Under the pieces are notes generated by a model. The model did not search any database, was not told the DNA's origin, and saw only the letters and a list, made by a program, of their open reading frames with translations. The position numbers and the translations under genes are program-made. A DNA stretch of 64,000 nucleotides from Dipteris shenzhenensis (taxonomy: Eukaryota; Polypodiophyta; Polypodiopsida; Gleicheniales), in the NCBI GenBank assembly GCA_047967505.1, contig CM106539.1. One strand, given 5' to 3'. How positions within the stretch are numbered: the first letter of the stretch is position 1; each line of letters starts with the position of its first letter. Below, one piece after another: positions 22,701 through 34,382 of this stretch.

Positions 22701-23685
22701 TTTAAGTATCCCTTATGTATGTATATTTCTCTAAGTTCACATGAAAATAGAACCCCTTCTATTGATTGCATGTGCTATCTTACATATACTTTAGTGAATT
22801 CCCCAGGAGAGAGAGATGTTCAAAGAAAAAGATCCACTAAACATGTGCTAGGCATCATGTGTATATTGGAGGGAAACTATAATTAAGTAATAGAAATCCT
22901 CAAGAGAATGATGTGATGGGTAAGAACACACTTGAACCTAGCTCTACATAGAAGAAGATGGGCTGTATAGAGAGCATTTGACATGCACTTAATGCACCAC
23001 AACAATGGTATAGAGAGCATAGGAGATGCATTCTATGCATTGTGACAACAATGGTATAGAATTCACTTACTATTAGTTAGATGACACAAAGTGGCATGGG
23101 GGTTGTCCACAACAAATATGGATGCATAATCAAGAAACTTGAGAATCTCAAGCCCATCAAGATATCATGGGGTATCTTGATTTTAAGAGGCCTAGTAGCT
23201 CATCATCAAAGTCAAGCCCTCACCCTAAGGGGTTCATGAATATATGTCAGTGTCTTTGGAATATAGCTAAGTGTGTAGTTTTTCATCTCCTATTCAGTCA
23301 TCTTTCTCTCACTTCAATGCTTCAACAATGACATGAGCCTGAACTCTTGAGTAATGCAAACATGAGTTTTGACCTTCAAATTTTGACTACACGATATTAA
23401 GTGATAGCTTGGTCTAGGAGAATCTGACTACTGCACCACCTTAGACAAAATGGGAGCAAGCAAATAGAAGACTAGTTTTTATTACAATCCTACACTATAA
23501 GGGAATCACTTTTGACTTATGTAAATGACTTGGGTGCAGCTCAGGATAGTTTAAGCAGAGGAAAAAGTTTGTCGTTATCCTATGAGATAGAAGAAATGCA
23601 CGCTTCAATGAAGTAAAGCGTGTGGGTGCATGGGGTGGCTTTAGAGGGGATGTCTAGAGTAGTTGGGAAACTTTTGGGGAAGTTT
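19741..23685. other. Repeat-rich AT-rich DNA with no recognised gene
   Basis: No ORF here has a recognisable domain or convincing length. Contents: two or three TTTAGGG units near 21600-21645, the 43-bp duplication at 22000/22122 and scattered short direct repeats. Confidence 0.5.
22000..22164. repeat. Pair of 43-bp direct repeats
   Basis: AGTATGCACAAGCCATTCAA starts at 22000 and 22122; each copy runs 43 bp with a few mismatches. Between them TTAGTATCACCACAAAACT is also doubled. Confidence 0.7.
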
Positions 23686-24161
23686 TTATTTTTTGAAGGG
23701 AAAATTATACACGAGATTAGAGGTTCCCAAGAGAGGGGAAGATTGAGGAGCCTGTCCAAAAAGGATGTGGAGACCTACCATGTGAGTAAATGCCCTAGGT
23801 GTTGGGGGGATTACAAGGGGGCCTAGGTGGTAGTAGTAGGATCAAGGGGATATCTCCTCACCCATGGTAGGCCAATATGGATTTGTCCAAATTTTAAATG
23901 CCCAAATTGTGTGACTGGTTAGCTCCCTAATCTCAATTGCTTACATTCATAATCTAAGAGGCCCTTGTTGAGTCCAAATCTTATCTTATGTAAGGACATA
24001 TTTTTAGGCCTATCTGATACCTTTGTCATTTGGGGGAGAGGAGGGGGCACACATGCGCTCATGTGTATATGCATGTGTGTGTGTGTGGGCATGCATGTAT
24101 GGATATGCATGTGTGTGTATGTGGATGTGTAGTTGTGTATGTGTGTATGCACATTATGCAT

Positions 24162-24163
<2 letters not shown>
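23686..24163 (+). repeat. Dispersed repeat, copy 1 (second copy at 58574-59082)
   Basis: About 480 bp shared with 58574-59082 at roughly 85-90% by eye, from TTTTTTGAAGGGAAAATT through GGGGAAGATTGAGGAGCCTG and CTCACCCATGGTAGGCCAAT into the same TG-rich tail. Both copies can be read RGRLRSLS(K/R)KDVETYH, CPRCWGDYKGA or CPICWGDYKGA, and HGRPIWICPNFK; this copy has a stop after DYKGA. It may derive from a mobile-element ORF with zinc-binding cysteines. No terminal repeats or target duplication found. Confidence 0.7.
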
Positions 24164-24202
<39 letters not shown>

Positions 24203-24230
24203 TGTGCACGCGTGCACGTGTGTATGTTTT
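24070..24230. repeat. (TG)n/(GT)n microsatellite
   Basis: Interrupted TG repeats with TGCATG variants; a pure run of about 13 units lies at 24166-24193. ORFs on both strands here are dinucleotide artefacts. Confidence 0.9.
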
Positions 24231-24950
24231 GCAAGACTAACTTTGACAAAACCCATACAATTCTTTTAACAAGACAAATGAGATAATGAATTAATGAACA
24301 AGTCTTACCAACCAAGGCAAGATAATATACTAGGCATTAAATCCTTTTCATAAGAACATAAAGTACTTGACAAGATTTTAATTCAAGTTGTTGTAGAAGG
24401 AGTTCCACTCACCTGCATCCATCCACACAAAGGAATTGTAAGAACCAAAACCTAGAATGTGATAATGTAGGCTTCATTGCAGAACTCCACTTGTTATCGA
24501 TATCACTACATCAAAAGGAAATTACATTCTTGTAGCAGCACCTTAGTGGGAAGATGCCTCATGAAGAATGTCAATAGTGGATTCACAAGCCTCTAGATGT
24601 TATATTATTGTTTTTGGCACTAGTCTTATGCCACATCAATATTTATAAGTATATGTGATTGCAATAATCCATGCATCATGTGTCATGAATCTATGTAACA
24701 TCATTATGTGTATAGAGATGAAACATCCTTATGCATTAGAGGCCCTTGTATAAAAAACAACCACCTCTATATGTGGTAATAATCCTTGTCACATGTGGCA
24801 CTTGTCAACAATGTATGCTACAACACAACTTTGTGTGTTTCTAAAGAATTTTATGCATGTTCTATTACTTAAGACCAGTTGACCCCACCTCTTACACCTA
24901 GGAGGGGACCACCACCTACACCTCTTACACCAAGGAGGGCAAACTTCTCC
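24231..24950. other. No recognised gene
   Basis: Ordinary AT-rich sequence; only short open frames. Confidence 0.5.
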
Positions 24951-25440
24951 CAAAGTCAAAATTTTGAATTTTGAATTTGAATTTGCTCCATCTCCCTCCT
25001 CCCCCTTCCTCCAAAGTCAAATTTTTGAATTTTGAATTTTGAATTTGAATTCCCTCCTCCTCCCCCCATCCTCCTCCCCGTCTCCCTCCTCCCTCCTCCT
25101 TCTCTTCCACGTGTCTCATTCCTCCTCCTCCCTCTTCCCTCCCCCTCCTCCTCCCTCCCCCCCCCCCTCCCTTTGTCCACATGCCTCCTCCTCCCTCCTC
25201 TCACATGCGTCCTCCTCCTCCCCCCTGTTGATTTTTCCTACTCCTCCTCCTCCCTCACGCTCATCCATTCTTCTCTTCCCTCTTGCTCATGGGTGCTCCT
25301 CCTTTGTCCTACTCATGCATGCTCCTCTTGCCTCATGCTCATGCCTACTCCTATTGCATCTCCTCCTCCTACTCATGCGTATTCATCTGCCCTCACCCTC
25401 ACACCTAGTCCTTCGCTTGCTTCTCCTTCCTTGTAATCAT
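24951..25440. repeat. AATTTTGAA tract followed by CCT/CTC pyrimidine-rich tract
   Basis: Two AAAGTCAAA(A/T)TTTTGAATTTTG segments (24952-24985, 25013-25050) lead into about 190 bp of CCTCCTCC-type sequence, then CT-rich sequence with repeated CTCATGC. The ORFs spanning it (up to 161 codons) are Ser/Pro/Leu low-complexity translations. Confidence 0.8.
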
Positions 25441-25862
25441 TCATGGTCCTTCTCATCCCTCGTCAAACATGACCTACCTTCTATTATGGCCTATCATAGT
25501 CTCTGTAAACTCTGCGACTATTGATGGCACCATTTGATGAGATCTCCCATGTTACCATGTGATCATATAGTTTTAGGATCAATATGTGATCCATGATCTT
25601 TGTTTTTAAGAAAAGAAGCATCTTGAACCATTGGAGGTGCTCTAAAGATTATCCACAGTGGTGCATTGCTTTTGCTAAGGTTCACTTAGTTGTTCTTTTA
25701 GGAACTTCATGGAGGATGATATGAGAATGGTGGGCATGGATGATATGGACTCTTCATATAGAAAGACACAAAGTCATGCATGAGCAAGTTCTTTTGGAGG
25801 TGATGCAGGACTTGAAGGGAATGGTGATGCAAAGGAGATTCCTGGAGCTCATGATGCTGCGA
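25441..25862. other. No recognised gene
   Basis: Nothing beyond the approach to the tandem duplication. Confidence 0.5.
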
Positions 25863-26287
25863 ATGTAATTCTTGTAGCTCAAAAGTTGATTGAAGAAGAA
25901 GAATTCACATGATGCATTACATCTATTTAAATTTAAATTTCTAAAATGATGTTTCTTCATGTGTGCAGTAGCAAGCAGGAATGGAGAATCCATCCACTTG
26001 GAACAAGAAGGCATGGAGACTTCATAGTATTGACCCAAGGCAACCTAGGTGATCCATTCCAATGTGTTGTGGTGCTGCTAATGTAATTCTTGAAGCTCAA
26101 AAGTTGATTGAAGAAGAAGAATTCACATGATGCATTACATCTATTTAAATTTGAATTTCTAAAATGATGTTCCTTCATTGTGCAGTAGCAAGCAAGAATG
26201 GAGAATCCATCCATTTGGAAAAAGAAGGCATGGAGAATTCACAGTATTGACCCAAGGCAACCTACGTGATCCATTCCAATGTGTTGT
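25863..26287. repeat. Tandem duplication, about 218-bp period
   Basis: ATGTAATTCTTGNAGCTCAA begins at 25863 and 26081; the units end in CCATTCCAATGTGTTGT at 26070 and 26287. About 93-95% identical by eye. Confidence 0.88.
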
Positions 26288-26559
26288 ACATGAGATTATA
26301 AAAACTTACGAGTTTAATGTGAGATTCCAAATAGCATAGCAGTCTTTTTAAGAACTTAGTCGAGAATTCAAAGACCCTATTATTGGTGTATTACAGCTGA
26401 AGAAGAAGAGAAACAGGCTATGAAGCATCTTTGTAATACAATTTGAAATACAAACACCTATTTCTAATAATATTATTCTATCTAAAGCTCACAACATTGC
26501 TATCTTGTGTCACTGTGTTCCAAACCTTGCCTATTGGGAAAACAATAGTTGTAGGAGCA

Positions 26560-26770
26560 GAAAGAGTAGTTGTATCCTATATGAGAGGGAAAAGGAAGAG
26601 GGAAAAAGCACCTGTAGAAGGGAAACGAGTTTCTATAGTAGAAGGAAAAGCGGTTGCAGGAGGGCAAAGAGCACCTGTACTAGAAGGAAAAGTGCTTGCA
26701 GAAGGGAAAGAGCACCTGTAGGAGAGGGTTGAGCAAGAGGCCATAGAGCAAGAGAGTGTTGATCAAGAGA
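26560..26770. repeat. Purine-rich minisatellite
   Basis: Units of roughly 30 bp, such as GAGCACCTGTAGAAGGGAAA and GTACTAGAAGGAAAAGTGCT, repeat 4-6 times with drift, giving EGK-V repeats in one frame (26443-26721). The ORF has no recognisable domain and I do not call it a gene. Confidence 0.7.
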
Positions 26771-26902
26771 CGAAAGAGAAGCTAGAGGTAGAGCATGAGG
26801 GGATAGAGCAAGAGGAGGCGCAAAAACAATGAGAAGAGTAGGAGAGAGAAGACCAATTGTAGGAGGTTCTGCAACCCAAATTTTGAAAAATGGAATGAGA
26901 GA

Positions 26903-27200
26903 GCAGTTGGACCAGAGCAGAGGAGAAGAGAGAGAGGGGGCAGGCCTACAGTAGACTAGAGGACAAAAGAAATTCATCAGAAAGGTCCCACAAGGGAGGG
27001 AGGGTGCAATTGGACCATAGTAGAGGAGCAGAGAAAGGGGGTAGGTCTATAGTAGGCTAGAGGACAAAAGAAATTCATCCAAAAGGTCCCACAATGGAGG
27101 GAAAGGGCAGTTGGACCAAAGTAGAGGAGCAGAGAAAGAGGGAGCAGACCTGCAATACACCTAAGGAGAAGAAATATGCCCACAAGGGCCCACAAAGGCT
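26903..27200. repeat. Three-copy tandem repeat, 102-103-bp period
   Basis: Units start at 26903, 27006 and 27108 with GCARTTGGACCA and contain GTAGAGGAGCAGAGAAAG and AAGAAATTCATC. The third decays towards 27200. Confidence 0.88.
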
Positions 27201-28340
27201 TAAATGAGATTTGGGAATGATCTGGGGTGGGTGCACATGGGAGGGTGGTCAAGCATGGGTTAAGGGGTGGGAGGATGGCTGGGTGGTCTCTAATGTAAGA
27301 GGAATAGCCAATAGGGGATCTCTGCATGCCTTCCATCCCTCCACCTCAACATACCGTTTCCCCACACAAAGGAGCACTCTCATTGGTACACCTCGAATCC
27401 CTCTCTAATCCCTTGAAATTAAGAAACACTAATTGGAGGCCCTTTTGAGACCCCATTTCTCCCCTAAAGGATGTGGAGCAGTCCGTGTACCCTATGATTA
27501 TCAAAGTTGTATTGAGCCACAAATATCCCCGTTGCCAGTGTGTACGAGGCATTTATGCCTTAAGTAGTGCCATAACACCTACCTTTGCAATCACAATCAT
27601 CAATCCATATTCTTTGATGAACTAGCACCCATACCTGCCAATGATGCAACTATTGTGTTGTGTATTTGTAGGCAAGCCAATGTGAGCCCAGTTGTTTTTA
27701 GCCTATGTAGCTTATTCCAATTGGGAGCATCACCTTCACAATTTCCATATCATTCTATCACGCACTTTGAATTGAGAATAGATGTTGCCAAAGAAACCTT
27801 GCTTGCAAGAAAGCGTTGCACAAAATATGCAGACTTGCCTTGCTTGCATGTCACCACTCCAAACTACCATGGAGTACATTTTGTGGAGGTAATTGGCTTG
27901 GGAGTTCCCCGATTTCTTAGACTTGTTGATGTGCTCCTAGCTATTGTTCTACTATTGATGTCAATCATGGGGGACAGGTCCGCAGTTAGCTCCCACATGA
28001 CCTGTGGCATTATAGAATTTCACCTAGCGTAGTCTTATAACTTCCAAAGTGCCGCAATTACTCACGGGAGAGTGATGTGGAATATAGTAGCCAAAGCTGA
28101 GAGCATCCTTTATATACACAAGTAACATGACCCATCTATGACGGGTTAGAGACCTGCTCCGCTAGATGTCAAGGTGGGATCTTAAAATGCATTTAATTTC
28201 ATTTCAAGCTTTCATACCCCGTCCCCCATAGGCACCCCTTGGTTTGGCTCTATGCTCAGTTTACTCAATGATTCAGCTAGATGAGGTGTTGATCGAGGGA
28301 CAAAACATTGCCCAAAAAAGAAACCCTCTCCCCCCACCCA
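27201..28340. other. No recognised gene
   Basis: The longest frame (27655-28032, plus, 125 codons, starting on a non-ATG codon) has no recognisable motif; I do not call it coding. Confidence 0.4.
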
Positions 28341-28987
28341 CGCAACGAACATCCACACACACACATGCATACACGCACATGCACGTGCACACACACACAC
28401 ACATGCACACACATGCATGCATGCACGCGCACACACACACACACTTGAATCTATACTTGCAAACACACACGTGCACACATGTACACACTTAGACACAAAC
28501 CGACAGACCCCCAACCTTCTCTTCATAAATTGGATAATTAATTTAATAATTTAATATTTCCCCTCCTTTTATTTATTTACTAGTGAGTGGTATTCTATAT
28601 TTATTGACACAAAAAATAACCTCGGGCTTAGAATAAAAAAAGTTTTCCCTTTTCACCTCCATAGTAGACTAATATTGAATTTCTTTCTAACTATCTATGG
28701 GCACTCTATATTTTATAATTAGCCCTCCTTCCTATTTTCCAAAATTTATACTTTATTTAATGGGCCTTTGACCATTTACACTCTCCTATTTGCACACACA
28801 CACACACACACACAAACACAAACACACACACACACACACCATGTCTCCCCCTACGCCCCCTCTCTCCCTCTCCCCCAACACACACATCCTCTTCCCCCCC
28901 CCCTACCCCACCGTCTCTCTTTGTGGTAGACATCCATATGCATGAATATTTTATCTTGAGAACCTGTCACACTTATCACACATCTAA

Positions 28988-29066
<79 letters not shown>

Positions 29067-29530
29067 CATCATTTAAGTGAATATTAATCAAACCTCGCAA
29101 ATGCCTAATCCCATGGAAATCATATCAACTCATCTCTCCTCTTCAAGATCCCTCAAGAGAAGCAAATTATCCTCCCTAGGCTACTATTAAGGCTTTTTTT
29201 AAGAAAATAAAAATAAAAATAAAATTACACACACACACACAGTTATAAACATGAAATGCAAAAATAAATAAATATTAACTATAAAGTATTTTAAATATTA
29301 TTTGTGTGTGTGTGTTTATATATATATACATGCATGCATGCATAGATACATACATACATAATTTTTATATATAATTCTACTTATCTAATATACATAGAAT
29401 TATACATAAATATATGGAATTCATATATTATATTATAAATAAATTTATTTATGTATATTTATATATAATTCTATGTATCTAATATATATATAAAATCTCT
29501 CCCCCCCCCTCTCTCTCTCTCTCTCTCATG
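28341..29530. repeat. Microsatellite cluster: (CA)n, (CT)n, AT-rich, C-runs
   Basis: (CA)n with CATGCA variants at 28352-28488, (CA)n at 28794-28839, an almost pure (CT)n/(TC)n of about 75 bp at 28988-29062, (CA)n at 29227-29241, TATA/CATA-rich sequence at 29315-29495 and C-run plus (CT)n at 29498-29527. No gene. Confidence 0.9.
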
Positions 29531-30200
29531 TTAATATGTCACATCTACGAGTCCGCCCCGGTGCCATGTCATTTGCAATTGTCCATTGTGCCATGTCCTC
29601 ATTTGTCGACCATCGCACCATGTCATCTATCTTTAGCAGACCACATCGATGGTTGTTAATGCGCCACATCATTTGTCATTTGTCATGCCATGTCATTGGT
29701 CTCCAAGACCCGCACACATCGCCACAACCTGCACTGTTGACCACACTATCTCGGGGGTTTACCTCACAAAGTTTATTATACCACGTGCATTCAAAAAGAG
29801 GGGTATTTTAATTCAACTTTTTGAAAAAATTTAACAAGATTACAAGGACAAGTGGGGTTTTTGAATTCAAGTTTAGAAAAATTCACTTAGTTCATAAGCA
29901 AAGAGGGGGGGTTTTATTAGGGCAACAATTTTAGTTGAGGGAATTTCTAAATACCCCTTGAACACACATTACACATAGGGTTTCTCAGCAGTGCACCCCC
30001 TGAGCACACTATCCATTGTAGCACATGCCACGTGTTCCTCTCTGCCTTTGGCCACTCTAACCTATACCACATCATCCTGCAACCCATGCCACATCATCTG
30101 TCTCCAAGACGCACGCGCGTCGCCAAGACTTGTGCTATCAACCACGCCACTTGTCTCATGAGTCGTTAACCACTGCATCACATTCCTATAGGTTGTCAAT
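29531..30200. repeat. Degenerate GCCATGTCAT/GCCACATCAT repeats
   Basis: GCCATGTCAT-like words recur every 20-45 bp. A longer block, TCTCCAAGAC followed by CGCACACATCGCCA or GCACGCGCGTCGCCA, occurs at about 29699 and 30098. Probably an old tandem array split by unrelated sequence at 29800-30030. Confidence 0.6.
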
Positions 30201-31066
30201 GTCTTAGCAGAGTCCAGATTGCGTGATATACTCTACTTGATGCCACACGGCACTATGCCCTCCTTACCCGAACCTCCTAGAAAGCTCCCTCCTTCACTTC
30301 CTGAACCTCTAGAATTGCTTCACATTGAAACCTCTCCTTAATGAATAGAATAGATGTCTTCACGTATATCCGACCTTCCGACTACTAGGCTACATTGGTC
30401 CTAGGACCATTGGTCACACTTTCATGCTTTCACACATCCAACTATTTGACTGCCCAGCTGTAGTGGTCGCATTTTCACATGATAATCGATCCAATTCTCA
30501 TGCATTTATGTTTCAACTCCCACACCAAACAACATAGCCATGATCATGTGTAATAATATTGCCTCATAGTTTATATTTTCCTTGAAAATGTGTCAAAGTA
30601 GTCAAGGGTGCATTTCTTGCATGTGTGGCATTCCTTAGATGAATGAGAAAACCAAAGATCAAGGGGGTTAAGTATGCTCAAAGAACGAAGGATCGCGGGG
30701 TTGTGTTTCTAGAAGGAGGTGGGGTTGAGAGAGTTGAATATTTGCACGAGAAGGAAGACGATATGGGATGTGATTCTAGAAGTGGGATGGGGTAGCTTAA
30801 TCACATCCGAGGAGTCACATCGAAGAAGAAGATCTGGTGTGTATGTCATAATCCAAGTGCGACATGATCCTATTGGGACACATCAAAATTCCACTTTAGC
30901 CCCATGGTAGCTTCTTCCTTTGGGCCTTGATATTCTCTATCTCCTTCTTTCTTCCTTTCTTGTTCCTTTGAGGTCTCGATATTCTCTATCTCCTTCTTTA
31001 TCTACTTCTTCCTTTATCACCTCCTTCCTTGATTCCCCACAATTCGTTGCTTCCTCTCCTTCAGTC
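30201..31066. other. Upstream region of the J-protein gene
   Basis: No gene recognised. The last 150 bp are CT-rich, typical of a plant 5' leader, and hold a duplication: TCGATATTCTCTATCTCCTT-like strings at about 30927 and 30977. No convincing TATA box. Confidence 0.5.
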
Positions 31067-31597
31067 ATGCCTTGCCTCTCCTCTCTTCCCCTTTCCTCTC
31101 AGCCGCACTCGTCCTCTACCCTTCTTCACTTCTCTGAATTACCAGCTCGACAATCGTATCGTATTCGCCCTTCTAGACTCCTATCGCACCCTCTGCGCCT
31201 CGCCCAGTACACCCACCCGATCCTTCATCCTCCCCGCCGCCCGCCAAGACTCGCTGTTACTTGTGCCACTCTCCTCGACACCTCATCTCCCACCTCCGAC
31301 GCTGCATCGCTGTATTCTGTTCTAGATTTGCCGCACAATGTCGTAAGCCCAGCTGAGATGAAAAGCGCTTACAGAATGATGGCTAGGCGCTCCCATCCTG
31401 ACGTCTGTGCGGCAGCTGACAAGGGAGTTTCGGTTCGTAAGTTTCTTCGAGTGCAGGAAGCTTATGAGATCTTGTCGGACACGGAGCGACGAGCGGAGTA
31501 TGACTACAATCTGCTAAGAAAATCAAACTTGGGCAAATCACATTGGCGAGGCTCTCATCGATGGAGAGACATCCTCTTGCCCACTACCTTCCCCTAG
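31067..31597 (+). CDS. J-domain (DnaJ-like) protein, probably plastid-targeted, 176 aa
   Basis: The J domain spans residues 81-149: SLYSVLDLPHNVVSPAEMKS (helix I), AYRMMARRSHPDV with the HPD triad at 110-112 that stimulates Hsp70 ATPase, KFLRVQEAYEILSD (helix III) and RRAEYDYNL. There is no G/F region, zinc finger or C-terminal substrate domain, so it is a short J-only (class C) co-chaperone, closest in layout to plant plastid J11-type proteins. The first 75 residues are rich in Ser, Pro, Arg and His and nearly free of acidic residues, as in a transit peptide. ATG 31067 is the first ATG of the frame; upstream codons are open but lack ATG. Intronless, richer in G+C than its surroundings, no stops: the best candidate for a working host gene here. 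Confidence 0.88.
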   Translation: MPCLSSLPLSSQPHSSSTLLHFSELPARQSYRIRPSRLLSHPLRLAQYTHPILHPPRRPPRLAVTCATLLDTSSPTSDAASLYSVLDLPHNVVSPAEMKSAYRMMARRSHPDVCAAADKGVSVRKFLRVQEAYEILSDTERRAEYDYNLLRKSNLGKSHWRGSHRWRDILLPTTFP

Positions 31598-33450
31598 TCC
31601 CACCAACTCTTGTGGCATTTACTGACATGTAAGTCTCCACATCTTTTCTATGTGGGCTTGCCGAACTACCACCTCTCTTGGTGGGCCCATACTCTCATCT
31701 AAGTTTTTCCTCTAAACAAAGAAAGATTTTCAGAAGTTTCACACATAGCCCAAACATCTCTCCATTTAAACAAATTCCCTCAATCCCTCTTCTTGACTGA
31801 AAGTACCCTTCTTTTGGTTTAACTTGTAAGATCCCAGTGAGCTCGTTCTTCGTCAAGGAACCTGCTTCTCGTGTAAGACCTCAATGAATGCCTTCTTCCT
31901 CTTTGTTTGCAGATTGTTTGGTAATTTGCCTGCTTCGGTAAAATATTTTGAATCTTTAGAAGATTCCACCTAAGTTCTAACGATACACACTTTGTTGAAT
32001 GAAATTTGGAAAACAATTTACGCATATGTAAAGAATTTTCTAAAATAAACCAAAGACCCAAGGTCTTTGAATTGCAAAGACATTTCAATACTCTAAAAAA
32101 TGACATAATTTTTTGAACATAATAACTTCAACATAAACATGAAAGCTAAATACTAAGGTTAATCTTCTCTTCTTGGAAGAGGATGAGTTGAAGGTGTTAG
32201 ACATCAGCTTGAACCTTGTGCTCGATGTCTAACATTGAGCTCAAAATTCAAAGTCAATGTAAATACAAACTTGAACCTTGAGCTCAAGGTTAAACATTGA
32301 GCTGATGGTTCAAGTTGATGTCTAACAACCACCTTGAGCCTAGGATTTAATGTCCAACATCGTGTTCAAGTCTCATTTGGATACTTGATCTTGTTATTGA
32401 AAAGTTCTGGCAAACATGCATACTTTTTCTGCATCCCCATCTTGTTTTTAAAATTCTTTTGAAGACCAAGTGACCTTCAAGTTGTTATGGGCATGAAGAA
32501 TTTTTTTAAAACATTGACCTTATTCTTGAAAAGTTTTTAAAGACCTTGTTCTTGGTGTGAACAATCAAGTTATGTACTACTATTACCATTAGCTAGGTGA
32601 AATGGTTGTTGTAGAGACCCCTTGTGTCTAGGGACAAGGATGATGATGTATTCTATAGAACTTATGAAAAGTTAGAGTTATCCATAAAAAGCCTATTCTA
32701 TAGCTAAAGAAGAGAGTAGTTTGAATACTAACATGCTAAAGTAACAAGTGGAAAATTTGGGAATGGATCAATAAATGAGGAGGTGATTACAAATGTAATG
32801 AAGTTAGGCATGTATAAAGATATTGTCCAAGGTTAAATCATCATAGTTGTGTTACAGTGGTAGTTCGTAATGCTTCTCAAAGCTATGGCCATGTTGTCAC
32901 ATGTTTTCCAACACTATGTTGCTTGGAATGAGTTGACTGGTTTAGAGCCATCATGACTATAATTATTACCATAACCATTGCTTGCTCCTATCTATAGTGG
33001 AAATTGAAAGGATCCCAACTACCTCTCAATTGCCAAATAGTCCAAAGGACTGCTGCACTCCAACAAGATAGTTTATATTTACTACTATAGTCAATTATCA
33101 ATGGAGTCATGGAAGATATGATATACTAATAGATTTCATGTCGTTGTGTGTGACTTTGACTCTGTATCAAAACTTCCTTTTTCGTTTTGGAGAAACATCT
33201 CATGGATTGACTAAAAGCAACATCTCCAAGTATCCAACGAATTATATCACCATATGAGGCTATTTTATACTTGAAGGAGGAGCTCCTACTTGGACTATGC
33301 ACCGATTGAACAATCGGGATAACGGCACCCATCCACCAGAGAATCTATTTTGACACAATGAGGAATAAAGAAGGTCCTTTTGGATTATCACTTACTTAGT
33401 TTAGCCCATTTGATGTTGTGGAGATGATAATATTTACAAAGGGATCGTCT
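31598..33450. other. No recognised gene; inverted repeat at 32196-32326
   Basis: GTTAGACATCAGCTTGAACC (32196-32215) is mirrored with one mismatch at 32307-32326. Between them TTGAGCTCAA-type words recur. The rest is AT-rich without recognisable ORFs. Confidence 0.5.
32196..32326. repeat. Inverted repeat, 20-bp arms
   Basis: The arms match at 19 of 20 positions across a 91-bp spacer holding shorter repeats of CTTGAACCTTG and TAAACATTGAGCT. Confidence 0.75.
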
Positions 33451-33461
33451 TTATTTAAAGG

Positions 33462-33664
33462 TTTTGGGTAAACTTATCCTTCAACTCAATGCAATACATT
33501 GAGTTGAAGGATAATTTTACTCAAAATTTTTGAATAAAAGTTTATTCAACCGAGAATAAGGTTTTGAAAAGTTCAACCATCATGAAAGCGTGGGGTTCTC
33601 GTGCCTTCATGATGGCCCATGGGATTGAACTATTACAGACCTTGTTCTCAATATAAATAAACTT
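33462..33664. repeat. Two nested foldbacks
   Basis: A perfect 18-bp stem (33474-33491 against 33497-33514, loop CAATA) extends outward with two mismatches to about 30 bp. Directly after it, a longer imperfect palindrome has arms about 33537-33590 and 33608-33664 (TTCATGATGG...ATTGAACT...AATAAACTT against its complement). Resembles a foldback/MITE-type element; no target duplication identified. Confidence 0.75.
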
Positions 33665-34183
33665 TATTGTTCAACTAAGTGCTGCATGGGAGATGAAGGC
33701 TCAATCTCATGCTTTGATGATGGCTGTGGACATTGCTTCCCATCTCCATGGGCTTCTCTTCATCTTCTTCATGGCCTTATCCTTGCCTTCTACATGGCCT
33801 TCTCCCATGAGATGCAATCACTAGGTACCTAGGGTCCATGCACTCTTCCATGAAAGCATGGGTTTGAGACTTCAACTCGATGTAGCACATCAAATTGAAG
33901 GTTCAACATCGTGCCTTCATGATGGGATTGAACTATTATAGACCTTGTTCTTGATGTGAATAAACTTAATTTGAAACTTTTGAGTAAACTTATTAGTCAA
34001 CTAAGTGCGCCATGGAGATGAAGGCTGAAACTTGTGCTTTGATGATGGTTATGGACCTTGCTTCCCATCTCCATGGGCTTTTCCTCATCTCCTTCATGGA
34101 CTTCTGAGTTCTCCTTGGCTTCTACATGGCCTTCTCCCACGAGATGCAATCGCTAGGCACGTAGGGTCCATGCACTCTTCCAA
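33600..34183. repeat. Imperfect direct repeat, about 270-bp units
   Basis: 33600-33854 and about 33905-34183 share blocks such as CTTCCCATCTCCATGGGCTT, TTCTACATGGCCTTCTCCCA and TAGGGTCCATGCACTCTTCC. Identity about 80%. Confidence 0.75.
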
Positions 34184-34382
34184 AATATTAATTTTAAAAA
34201 TTATACTCTTTACATGTAATAACTTTGAGGATTGCACATCACTTCATTAAATAAGGATGGAACCTGTTCCAATTTCACAAGCCTTGTTGAACATCCTATC
34301 AATGTCCATGACTTGAAGTCGAAAAGCCTGTTGCTCCATTGCTTTAATGGACCTTATTTTGTCTCCTCATCAAGAAGGATGA

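Noticed and set aside
24023-24286. ORFs of His/Thr or Cys/Val repeats on both strands
   Set aside because: Products of a TG/CA microsatellite. The same applies at 28212-28526.
25032-25524. ORFs of 134 and 161 codons rich in Ser, Pro and Leu
   Set aside because: Low-complexity CCT/CTC translation open in two frames at once; no domain.
26443-26721. EGK-V repeat protein
   Set aside because: Coincides with a purine-rich minisatellite and has no similarity outside the repeat.
27655-28032. 125-codon plus-strand ORF
   Set aside because: Non-ATG start, no motif and no supporting splice signals; below what I would call a gene.
28851-29072. Arg-Glu repeat ORF on the minus strand
   Set aside because: Translation of the (CT)n tract.
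30920-31066. N-terminal extension of the J-domain protein to 225 aa
   Set aside because: The extension starts on TTG and contains no ATG; the first ATG of the frame is 31067, preceded by CT-rich leader-like sequence.
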